Shown here: in pieces, positions 7,651-15,669 of the stretch
How the letters are laid out: each line of letters opens with the position of its first letter
Position numbering within the stretch: the stretch's first letter is position 1
Assembly: GCA_018985225.1 (NCBI GenBank)
Contig: JADGIF010000154.1
Span: forward strand, 1-16,689
Reading direction: 5' to 3'
Origin: Amoeboradix gromovi
Taxonomy: Eukaryota; Sanchytriomycota; Sanchytriomycetes; Sanchytriales; Sanchytriaceae
DNA: 16,689 bases
Made by a program: the position numbers and the translations under genes
Notes under the pieces: model-generated
The model's input: the letters and a program-made list of their open reading frames with translations, nothing else
Databases searched by the model: none
What the model was told of the DNA's origin: nothing

Positions 7651-8152
7651 TTTCAAGACTTTTCCAGATTTTTCAAATACCTTAAATATTCGATATTCTT
7701 CCTTTTCACAAGTGGTAAATCAATTCTAAAGAAACAACTAACAGGTACAGCATACATTCGTCTCAGACTGATAAGCTGGTCTAAACACGGAAATTCGATG
7801 CCATGTACAGTATGTGGCACTCTAAAGAAAACCAATTTGGAGAACTATTCATGTACATAGTGTCGTTTGGAAGTCGACATGGACCACATGGCACCAAGGA
7901 ACAAATTCGATGCCATGTAAGAGGTATGGTACTTTAAAGAAAACCAGCTTAGAAACATACACATGTACAAATTGTCATTTTAAGATAGATAGAGACCATA
8001 TGGCTGTAAGGAACATATACATCAAGTATCTGCATCCTTATTCAATCCCGCCTCAGGGTAGTGAAAGCGTAAGCAATCACTGTAACGGTGCATCTAGCAT
8101 TGCTAGTTTCTCTGCGGAAATTCTCGATTTTCTCGGAAATCAGGACTTTTAA
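7651..8152 (+). pseudogene. Fanzor/TnpB-family relic: C-terminal zinc ribbon and last RuvC Asp, duplicated
   Basis: Two adjacent segments translate to the C-terminal signature of TnpB/Fanzor RNA-guided nucleases: C-x2-C-G, about 14 residues, C-x2-C, then D-R-D-x-x-A-x-R-N. The Asp of the last motif is the third RuvC catalytic residue in this family. The first copy (7798 onward) has the complete first pair (CTVCG) but a TAG between the second pair and DMD instead of DRD. The second copy (from 7910) has CTNC and DRDHMAVRNI intact but Tyr for the second Cys (TGT to TAT). The frame upstream of copy 1 is open from 7651, but no further RuvC or wedge region is recognisable. The gene is a 3' fragment, dead as a nuclease. 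The 280 bases before it (7371-7650) show nothing else. Confidence 0.68.
7791..8014 (+). repeat. 112-bp tandem duplication within the Fanzor relic
   Basis: Unit 1 is 7791-7902 and unit 2 is 7903-8014. Both start AAATTCGATGCCATGT and end AAGGAAC, with flanks that do not match, so the boundaries are sharp. The copies now differ at roughly a quarter of their bases. The period is not a multiple of three, so the duplication itself shifts the frame. Confidence 0.85.
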
Positions 8153-8392
8153 CGAGGAGTAAACAAACATGCAATATCAATCAGCGTTGTATTACCATCA
8201 ATGGTTTGCAAACATATTTTACTGCAAAAAATCGTAGTTGCGAGTGTCCCTATCTGTAACCAAATGCCGCTGAAATCGCAGCCAATGCATGAAGTTTAAT
8301 TTATAGCTAGTAATATGGCTTAAATAATGATTAGCTGGCTATTTTATAAAATCTTCAAGTGTTTATTGTTCAACGTTGCGAAAGGATAATAT

Positions 8393-8704
8393 TTACTCAA
8401 AATTGAGTTGCCTCATCATATCAAGACGCTCCTTCCACTCATTAGCAGATACTTCAGTAAAGGAGTAACAAATTTCCGACTTTTTAACAGTCAGAACGCA
8501 GTCTTTGATTGTCATTTGGAATCCTTTATCAACAGTTATAGTGTCCAACAATTCTAACGATAGAGGAAGACTTTTATCCGCTATTGCTTGTTTGGAAACC
8601 GATTGTGACGTGCCCTTATGAAGGCTAAATAATGAGCCGTGTGATCCTACTTTACTTGAGCTTCTCAATGCCAAACGCTCGCTTTCCTTAGTTAGTTTAA
8701 AATA
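8393..8704 (-). CDS. 3' exon of a PH-domain protein, 5' part missing
   Basis: The minus-strand frame carries the body of a pleckstrin homology domain: a beta-2-like YFKLTKES, a Ser/Gly/Lys-rich loop, PLSLELLDTITV (beta-4), GFQMTIKDCVLTV and ICYSFTEVS (later strands), and a C-terminal helix NEWKERLDMMRQL with the family's conserved Trp. There is no ATG. The frame is open to a TGA near 8731, but a pyrimidine-rich tract ending CCCGCAG just upstream of 8704 is a good splice acceptor, so this is probably a last exon. The first PH strand and the N-terminus must lie upstream. That side runs into minisatellite sequence (from about 8800) and the Polinton at 8943, so the gene may be interrupted or truncated. 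PH domains bind phosphoinositides or proteins at membranes. Confidence 0.5.
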   Translation of the reverse strand, partial: YFKLTKESERLALRSSSKVGSHGSLFSLHKGTSQSVSKQAIADKSLPLSLELLDTITVDKGFQMTIKDCVLTVKKSEICYSFTEVSANEWKERLDMMRQLNFE

Positions 8705-8804
8705 CTGCGGGATTAGAGATGACAGGTCTCAAAGGAATAGATAAAACGTGCCTTGAAATGCGACTTAATCATTAGCATAGGTCAAACATGCATGTATCAA
8801 GTGC

Positions 8805-8905
8805 TAGAGGTGCAAATGTGCAACGTGTCGATGATGAAACCATAATGGTTAAACATTACTCAGATGTACATGTGCAAGTATGAAAGGTGTAAAGGTGGAA
8901 TGAAA
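8805..8905. repeat. Degenerate GGTGCAAA-type repeats outside the left terminal repeat
   Basis: Words such as AGGTGCAAATGTGCAACGTG (8808-8827) and AAAGGTGTAAAGGTGG (8883-8898) belong to the same minisatellite family as the terminal repeats. They may be an older extension of the left end or remains of another copy. Confidence 0.5.
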
Positions 8906-8942
8906 CTCTTTTTTTTCAACTTCAAATTTTCAAGCATCTATA

Positions 8943-9160
8943 CATATGCAATGATATTTTCTAGAAAAATTAATTAATTAATTCAAAGGTGCAAAGGTGA
9001 AAGGTACATAGGTTCAAAGATGAAAGATGCAAAGGTACAAGATGAAAAATCAAAGGTGCAAAGTTTAAAAGGTGCTGGGTATAAGATGAAGGGTGCAAAG
9101 GTACAACTGTGAAAGATCAAGATACAAATGTGAAACATAAGGTCAAGGTGGGCAAAAAGT
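8943..9160 (+). repeat. Left terminal inverted repeat with minisatellite
   Basis: Begins with CATATGCAATGATATTTTCT, which matches the inverted right end, then an AT-rich spacer, then about 170 bases of degenerate units of 8-9 bases with consensus near CAAAGGTG (also GGTAC and GATGAAAG variants). The arrays are homologous in style to the right end but not base for base. The NTPase gene ends about 40 bases inward. Confidence 0.8.
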
Positions 9161-9201
9161 ATCTGAATCAGAAAGAATTTCGAGCAGATGTCTATTCAAA
9201 T

Positions 9202-11538
9202 TCAACAAAACGATACCCGTTTTTCATATTCATGAATAAGGGTCGCCTCGAGTTTCTGTTCATTAACGAAAATCTTAAGGTCATCGATCGTTGTAAATGT
9301 CTTCGTTTCTCGCTGAACCAGAACTGCATTAGCCAACTTGCGCTTATCTTTGCCCGACAACGCCATCTGAATGTACGAAATAGGATCTGTGTTGATTTTC
9401 ACGAATGGAGACGATGCTGGATGAGTCCAGAGTGTGCCATGATATCGCTGATTTTGACCATAAGCAACCACAACGCTATTCTTGGCCAAATCGACCGCGC
9501 TAACGTTGGCGTAAATGACACAGCTAAACAAGCACGCGACTAATGTGCTATTGGCTGCCAAAATGCGAGGCATAATCGACGCCTTTTGTAACAAATTTGA
9601 GACGCCGATTTGTCCCAGATTGTTCCCTCCAACATGTTTGCGTTGGTCCGTAAATAATACATATCCATCTGAGGACTTCTTCTGCAACACATAAAACACA
9701 TCAACCCCTTCGCCTCCTTCCCCGTTGATTACTACCAAACCTTCCTTCAACCAGTCATGTCGCTCATTGTAATTCCCCTTGCGTCCAATCATTGGTGACG
9801 ACATATCAGTCGAAAACTTGTCTTCAGTTTCCATTACTAGCATCGGCCTTAGTTCGACTTCGTCTTCACATCCGTTGACTATCGCGCCCTTAAACAATTG
9901 CTTGACCTTGACTACTGAGCGGCCAACAATAATCAATGAATTGATCCGCAACGCATGATAGTACGCTCCAAACACCTCCCATAATTGCCATGGTGCCTTG
10001 TCGTATATCAACTCATCAACTTTTTCAATCAATCCTTGAATGCAAAGGATCAGACAACAAACGGCGTTATCTTGAAACAAGTGAAGCGGATATTCGGAGA
10101 TACGATGAAAAATTGCATACGGAATAAGAACTTCGTGATCGTCATTGAGTAGACAAAGAGAGCTATCTCTAACTCGAGACCAACTCATGTCATTAATAAC
10201 CGCAACTTCTTCATCAACTTTCTGCCCGGCTACCGCATATGCAACAAGTTTGATAAAATTGATAGCACCTAGTGATCTTCCCCATGTCTCCACGTAGGAA
10301 TTCCTGGTAACCTTGTATGCACTCTCAATAGTTTCGATATTTAAGAAGCCATCTAAGGAAATGCATTCAATCTCCTTCAGCAGTCGCAAAACGTATTCCG
10401 TAACCCACCTCGGAACTCCACCCAGGTAAAACAAATGTCTGCGAACTGGCGCGTGCAGTAACAGCCGATCTCCCTTAGGAATTGAACTAATTGCAGTTTC
10501 CACGTCAGATTGAGTCAGTAGGTACATCGGCATACGAAGACTTTCAGTCTTGGAGGAGTTGACAATGGAAATGACAGAAAAGTCGGTTCCTGCAAACATT
10601 GGATAAATGCGTACACCAGCAACAGGAGCTGCCATAATGTCACCGAGTACGTTCAGCAAATCTTGAAGCAATTCCTCATTTCCCTTCTTCTTCCCGCCAA
10701 CTTCGTGAATCGTCTGGTACTCGTCAACTCCAAGAAACAAATGAAGAGTCTCACTTGACTTCAGCATACCGAGGTTGATACACTTTTGAAGTATAACTTG
10801 GAGAGCCAAATCAAGAGTCAACTCACCGCCATTCACGGGCAATGACTCGGTAAACCATTGACGAAACACATCGCCATTACCCTCAATAAAACACCGATGC
10901 AGCAACCTCCAAGCGAACGATGCCTCAATAAGCATTTTGCGTTCTACAGGGTGCGGCATGTGACCGTTATGATAAAGCACCAAAACACCAAGCCGAGTTT
11001 CAGGAATGCCAGCCAAATCAAATATCCGCTCCCACTCTTCCAGCATTCTTGTCTTTCCAAGACCAGACAACCCAGAGCATACCGGAATTTTCCGATGAAT
11101 TCGTGTAGTTTGAGAGATTGGCTTCGCAATTACCTTCATACATTCAGCGGCTTGTTGAAGCGCTGCATCACGGCCAGATAACGGAAACATCATATGGTCT
11201 TCGGTGAGTACGCGAGGTACGCAATGGAATTTGGTCGGATCCCCCATCTGTCGCTCAAGGAATTCTAACAGACTCGAAGCGTTCAAACTGATACGCTCTC
11301 CTTTAGGCTCTGGTGACGGCAGCTGCTGATCGACATCCATCGCGTCAATAGAGGCTGGCGGGCGGAGGTGGTTGTAAATGACAGACCCGATAATAGGATT
11401 GCGGCACAAAGCCTGCCATTGCGATTCTTGAATGCCCCGTATATCGTTAAATGAAAGAGGATCAATTTGTTCGACCATCTGATTTAGCCCATAGCCTTGT
11501 AATTTGTGAATAAGCGTGTCTTTGGTCGGCGTCGTCAT
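9202..11538 (-). CDS. Crinkler/RHS-type P-loop NTPase with C-terminal nuclease-like domain
   Basis: An intact 778-residue protein of the Crinkler-RHS class: STAND/AAA-like NTPases fused to toxin-type domains, found in oomycetes, many fungi and other protists, and also linked to transposons. Residues 1-60 form a small helical region. Walker A is GLSGLGKT (156-163), Walker B is LHLFLGVDEYQ (265-275, D272-E273), a sensor strand reads YPMFAGTDFSV (312-322), and YLGGVPRWV (371-379) is the GG-x-PR motif typical of the family. Residues 600-720 carry a restriction-endonuclease-like core, with GVDVFYVL (D613) and VLFTDQRK (D631, Q632, K634), then the family's WTHPASSPF block (704-712). No signal peptide and no LFLAK-type ubiquitin-like header is present, so it is probably not secreted. 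Base composition is visibly richer in G+C than the rest of the element. The C-terminus stops just inside the left terminal repeat. Confidence 0.78.
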   Translation of the reverse strand: MTTPTKDTLIHKLQGYGLNQMVEQIDPLSFNDIRGIQESQWQALCRNPIIGSVIYNHLRPPASIDAMDVDQQLPSPEPKGERISLNASSLLEFLERQMGDPTKFHCVPRVLTEDHMMFPLSGRDAALQQAAECMKVIAKPISQTTRIHRKIPVCSGLSGLGKTRMLEEWERIFDLAGIPETRLGVLVLYHNGHMPHPVERKMLIEASFAWRLLHRCFIEGNGDVFRQWFTESLPVNGGELTLDLALQVILQKCINLGMLKSSETLHLFLGVDEYQTIHEVGGKKKGNEELLQDLLNVLGDIMAAPVAGVRIYPMFAGTDFSVISIVNSSKTESLRMPMYLLTQSDVETAISSIPKGDRLLLHAPVRRHLFYLGGVPRWVTEYVLRLLKEIECISLDGFLNIETIESAYKVTRNSYVETWGRSLGAINFIKLVAYAVAGQKVDEEVAVINDMSWSRVRDSSLCLLNDDHEVLIPYAIFHRISEYPLHLFQDNAVCCLILCIQGLIEKVDELIYDKAPWQLWEVFGAYYHALRINSLIIVGRSVVKVKQLFKGAIVNGCEDEVELRPMLVMETEDKFSTDMSSPMIGRKGNYNERHDWLKEGLVVINGEGGEGVDVFYVLQKKSSDGYVLFTDQRKHVGGNNLGQIGVSNLLQKASIMPRILAANSTLVACLFSCVIYANVSAVDLAKNSVVVAYGQNQRYHGTLWTHPASSPFVKINTDPISYIQMALSGKDKRKLANAVLVQRETKTFTTIDDLKIFVNEQKLEATLIHEYEKRVSFC

Positions 11539-11670
11539 CGTTCGTTGAAATTTTTCAAAAAAGAAAAATATTGGCTAACCGATGTGATTGGGTCACGTCC
11601 AGCCCAGCCAATCTAATTCGTCGAACCAGAGAGCGTTGAATTTTTGAAAAATATTCTCTTCTCCCTGAAA
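11539..11670. promoter_or_regulatory. Divergent CCAAT-rich promoter region of the cargo pair
   Basis: The 132 bases between the NTPase ATG (11538, minus) and the peptidase-like ATG (11671, plus) contain three CCAAT boxes: ATTGG at 11570-11574 and 11587-11591 (CCAAT on the minus strand) and CCAAT at 11608-11612. ATTGGCT (11570-11576) and AGCCAAT (11606-11612) form a perfect 7-bp inverted repeat, with TCACGTCC between them. A related direct word, CGTTGAA followed by a T-run, occurs close to each gene (11543 and 11634). This looks like one bidirectional promoter. Confidence 0.5.
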
Positions 11671-12075
11671 ATGAATCTTGCTCCAGCTCACAACCCCGAT
11701 TTACCGCTATACTTCATTGATTTCGCACCAGGAACAACGGGGGCTACTTTTAATGATGAGTTTCTTCGAAGTATCCACGCCCAACGAATTCAAAACTTGG
11801 CTGAATTGGAAGCGTTGGAGGTAGATGTTAATCTGATCGTGGTCGGTCACGGAAATGGAAATGGGTTCCAAGTTGCTAATGATAACAGAGTCGTTCAACT
11901 CGATTATTCCCATCCTCAAAACTTGAATTGGAGAGCAAATGTGCAGTTGGTTCACTTATTTACATGCTATGGAGCGAATTTTATGAGCTCAACTGAAGGT
12001 TTCAGAGGATATGCTTTTGCTACTCTGTCTGTTACAAATGCCCGTGGTTTGATGTTGAATCTCTTTAGACATTAA
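11671..12075 (+). CDS. Small protein with caspase-like (clan CD) His-Gly and Cys signatures
   Basis: A 134-residue protein. Three hydrophobic strands are visible: LPLYFIDFAP (11-20), VNLIVVGHGNG (53-63) and VQLVHLFTCYGA (91-102). A strand ending in His-Gly (H60-G61) followed about 35-40 residues later by a strand ending in Cys (C99) with a small-residue turn is the hallmark of clan CD cysteine peptidases (caspases, CHAT, gingipain-like). At 134 residues it would be a bare catalytic fold. I start it at the ATG at 11671, because the frame upstream offers only a TTG. AATAAA at 12083-12088 follows the stop. It is divergent from the NTPase gene and runs opposite to the element's core genes, with similar G+C. 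The assignment rests on motif spacing only; it could be an unrelated alpha/beta protein. Confidence 0.5.
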   Translation: MNLAPAHNPDLPLYFIDFAPGTTGATFNDEFLRSIHAQRIQNLAELEALEVDVNLIVVGHGNGNGFQVANDNRVVQLDYSHPQNLNWRANVQLVHLFTCYGANFMSSTEGFRGYAFATLSVTNARGLMLNLFRH

Positions 12076-12098
12076 TGGTGCCAATAAATGTTTTACTT

Positions 12099-13130
12099 TC
12101 ATGATCTTTTACTCTGTCTTCTATCAGGTTCAATACCTTCACGTATACGCTTATCAGTACGGTATATGTCAAGTTGCTTCTGTCTTAAAGAGTTGTCTAT
12201 ATCTTGACTTAATGACGAGACTTTGAGTACTTCAAACATATTAAACTTTTGATGCTTGCCTTCAACCTGAATACTATTCAATCCCACGTTATCAACTATG
12301 TAAATCTTCAAGGTGAATCGCTGACCTTCTTTCTCGAATGCTCCTCGTTTATTCAACAGCCTGACAAAGTCACCTCGTTTGATAGCGGAATCTGTGACCT
12401 GATTGTTGTGGGCTATACTTTTTCTTATCAGTTCCACTTCATCAAACATCTCCAGTCGCTCAGGTATCTTTGCAATACTGCTATGAAACGATAAGTTGTA
12501 ATTTTGAACAAAGTCGGGCAACTTATCAATCCATCTATTTGTATTCTTGCTTGTCAAGTACTTTTCAATCATCAGTGCTATAGTGCGATTAAACCTCTCT
12601 GCGACTCCCAGACACTTCTTATCATCCTTCTCACAATACTGTGATGATATATTATGTTCATCTGTCCAATTCGTAATGCAATTATTTTGAAACTCTTTAC
12701 CATTATCTGTTTGTAGAACTTTCAAAGGGCGTCCATCATTGATCGACTGTTGACGAATTCTTTCAAATGCACCCACAACAGTTTCCTGACTTTTATCCTT
12801 CAATGCCGCGACATATGCATACTTTGTGTTGTCATTGATTACAACCAGCAGAATGTGGTAGTTTGAGTTTTGTCTCTGATATCGCGTAAGAAACGTTAGA
12901 TCTGCTTGATAGTGACCAACCTTGCCGTGAATCTTTGGTGTGCTTTTCGAATTCTTTGGTTTCTGAAACACTTGGCTGATCGGACTTTGAGCAAGGAACT
13001 CCTTAACCTGTTTCATTGTGATTTTTGGGTTCTGTTCTTTGGCGCGTCTCAACAACTTGTCAGCTCTAACAAAACCAGTTTTGGGATCGTTGAACAGCTT
13101 GTTACGTAATTGAATAGTACTCTGTGGCAT
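12099..13130 (-). CDS. Polinton integrase (retroviral-like DDE integrase)
   Basis: An intact 343-residue protein that would catalyse strand transfer of the element's ends. The N-terminal region (1-60) has the Polinton form, with YDPKTGF-like NDPKTGF at 14-20, KLLRRAK and the NPKITMKQVKEFL helix. The catalytic triad is D77 (YQADLTF), D142 (LQTDNGKEF) and E178 (GVAERFNR), with the classic 35 residues between the last two. A C-terminal SH3/chromo-like strand set follows at about 250-303 (KRGDFVRLLNKR to FNMFEVLKV), then a basic tail. I use the ATG at 13130; the frame runs four codons further upstream without an ATG. It lies 38 bases from the end of the polymerase, in the same orientation. Confidence 0.9.
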   Translation of the reverse strand: MPQSTIQLRNKLFNDPKTGFVRADKLLRRAKEQNPKITMKQVKEFLAQSPISQVFQKPKNSKSTPKIHGKVGHYQADLTFLTRYQRQNSNYHILLVVINDNTKYAYVAALKDKSQETVVGAFERIRQQSINDGRPLKVLQTDNGKEFQNNCITNWTDEHNISSQYCEKDDKKCLGVAERFNRTIALMIEKYLTSKNTNRWIDKLPDFVQNYNLSFHSSIAKIPERLEMFDEVELIRKSIAHNNQVTDSAIKRGDFVRLLNKRGAFEKEGQRFTLKIYIVDNVGLNSIQVEGKHQKFNMFEVLKVSSLSQDIDNSLRQKQLDIYRTDKRIREGIEPDRRQSKRS

Positions 13131-13167
13131 TGTATATATCAAAAAAGATAATCATCCAAAATAATAA

Positions 13168-15669
13168 TTATTTAATTGAGGCGTGAAAGAGTGGGACAGA
13201 ATCGTTGCCTACAAAATACCTTCCTTTCCACTGGACCGTATTGATTTGCTTTTCCAATGAGTCCAACTTCAGAATACTAAAAATATCAACAAGCTGTTGT
13301 TTTGAGCTTCGATTGACGTTGATGCGTCTAAAATCGCGTTGCATATCAATCTTGATCGAATTGCCAAGCATCATTGATTCAAACATATCTACATTCAGCT
13401 GATCTTTGGGGATGCCTTTGCCACGCAGATGATACTTGATCTCCTCGTGATCTTCACATTTCTCCACGTATTCTAGGAAATACAGCTTAGGGCAATCCAT
13501 ACTCCATAAAAAATCTTACAGTTTTCTCCAAGATCATCGCTGATTCCACCAATTTCATTGTCCATAACTAAACCTTTCATATTCTTCGCGTGTATTTGAA
13601 TACTGTCAATGTCTGTATAGTAGGGTGAATTTTCAAGTTGTTGTTTTAGATCGCCACTATCAAAGTATGGATTCGACTTTTTCAAATAGTCCAGCATTAT
13701 CCTACGGCTATACCCTAGAATGAAACTTCCCAGATAGCATGGTTTTGAAATCTTTGATGCAAGCTTTTCTTCATCTTGATATGTTAGGTAGAAACTTCCA
13801 TCGCTGAGGGCTCTCATTGACACGCCTCCATATTTGATATGATACTTTATGAATTCCTCGTGCAAATGTATAATGACGTTTTCATCTAGAATGGGCCTCT
13901 GAATTGTTTTCCCATACAAACCATTCATCATCAACTTAGCAAGTTTATACTGCGCGCTACCCTTTCTCGCATTCTTTTTGAATTCATAAAGGTGGTTGAT
14001 ATAGTTACCAAACACGTTATCTGTCTGCTCCCAATAATATCCTTCAATGATTTTGTACCCATTTACCAAGGCGTTATCAATATCGACAGAGTTATATGTT
14101 CCACATCCATCTCGCAAATCCCATATCAAACGACCTTCTTCTCGTCTAGGAAGAATTCCATCAATTAGATTTTTGTTTGTGATGTATTCAACTCTGTATA
14201 TACCTACTTTAGGGCATTTGCCATCTTTCTCGATCAATTCATTAAAGTATTTTAGAGACGGTGTATTTTCCCTCAAACTGTTTGGTATTCCAATTGGGAA
14301 CTCGTTTTTCATCGCGGCAGGATACAGAGAATTGACATATGCATCGATTAAATAGTCCTCAATATCTTCGAATGATATCTTCTTGTTGATATACGCATCG
14401 TGCTGACTGCTGACAAACTTGTGGTTATACTTGTAAGTTCGTCCTCCATATATTGATTCTCGAAAGAACTTCTCATGCTCAGCCGTAGGTAAGAACACTG
14501 GATTGTTTGTCTCGTCATATAGAAAGTTTATCCATGACGCGTATGTGAGTTGGGATGTTGACAGATACTTGTAGAAATTAGCACCAAAGTTTTCATAACA
14601 GCTTTTGTTCAATCGTTCTGACAACTCTTTCAGACCCAAAACATCTCCTTGCAAATAGTTTAAACAGTCGGCTTGATCAGTGTTGCACATCTTTTCCCAG
14701 TCATCTCCTAAACCATAATCACCCTTCTGAACTAAGCAGCTCAATTCTTGCAGATTCTGTCTCAAGGTTCCAGTGGTGTGTTTTGAAATGTCGAAACACG
14801 AGATGTTTCCTACGCTTGCCTTTAGAATTGCTCCATTGTTCAACAGGAGCTCATCTAACTTGATTGAGTCATCTTCAGCGTGCATTTTACTCAGTTTCTT
14901 AACCAGTTCATAATGATAGAATTTGCTTCCATTGTATGCGTTTACAAAAACTGATGAGTATACAGAATAGTTGAGTAGATGGTTGATGAACTTTTCCATA
15001 CAATCAACACCTGTGAAGTATGTGAAAGTGTTTTCAATATTATCAATGAAGCCAAGAATGTATGGCGTATGAATCTTGATGCCGCCTACTGCATTTCTTG
15101 TATGTGTTTCAATATCATAATGAACTATTACTATTTTATCATTTGGCTCATCAAAGTTGAACTTGTCACGCTTGAATGGATTAATAACATATCTGTGCTT
15201 ACCATCCTTAATCAGCTTTTATACTATCATGTTAGTATTGCAGTTGTGTTTGCTTAAGTATTTTCTACTGCAGCCTGCACACTGTTGATACTGTTTAATT
15301 TCAATCTTTGAATAGTAATCATTCTCCAACAAAAGCAAAACTTTCTCGTCTAACCCTTCTAGATCTCATAATAATATCGTTTGACCATATCTCTAACCCG
15401 TATTTACCATCCTCACTGTATTTGTGAAATATATCTAGTGCGGATTTAACATCGACCAATGAATCCTGTTCGAGGTTAAATTCTTGTCTGATGCAATTGC
15501 ACTCTTTTTTGGAAAGTTTATGTTTAATACTTGGTACATAAGACTGAATGCACTTGAAGAAGCAATTGTTATTTGATGCCTTTGGATGAGTTATTCTTTT
15601 GACGGCATCATTTGTTTTGAGCTCTCGTGTGTTACAACCTCCTTGAATGGCTTTTATTATATCAAATTT
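13168..15669 (-). pseudogene. Family B DNA polymerase (protein-primed, Polinton type), disrupted
   Basis: The element's replicase. In coding order: an N-terminal segment in one frame (15669 to about 15366) with a Cys-rich patch (ASNNNCFFKC); a frameshift near 15368; a C-x2-C...H-x-C zinc-binding patch (CAGCSRKYLSKHNC); a TAA at 15219-15221; Exo I YDIETH; then the long open part, with Exo II-like YNGSKFYHY (residues 22-30 from the ATG at 14999), Exo III YLQGD (115-119), polymerase motif A DAYVNSLYP (219-227), motif B KLMMNGLYGK (355-364) and motif C YTDIDS (461-466). The last 110 codons (13168-13500) lie in a third frame after a shift in a T6 run near 13505; they contain the usual PKLY and KGIP motifs. 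Polymerase residues are intact; the Exo II Asp is Tyr. Lesions could be decay or assembly error at homopolymers. Confidence 0.85.

Noticed and set aside
7653-7835. 60-codon minus-strand ORF
   Set aside because: Antisense of the Fanzor relic, which has a recognisable zinc-ribbon signature on the plus strand.
8980-9110. Possible CRISPR-like or telomeric array
   Set aside because: Units are 8-9 bases, degenerate and without spacers; no telomere repeat motif, and the same array occurs inverted at the other end of the element.
9109-9543. 144-codon plus-strand ORF at the left end of the element
   Set aside because: It overlaps the antisense of the conserved C-terminus of the NTPase gene and starts inside minisatellite; no protein-like motif.
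12249-12494. 81-codon plus-strand ORF within the integrase region
   Set aside because: Shadow of the integrase, whose catalytic triad and C-terminal domain are complete on the minus strand.
14979-15257. 92-codon plus-strand ORF at the polymerase 5' part
   Set aside because: The minus strand here carries Exo I and the zinc patch in the polymerase frame, so the plus ORF is a shadow.
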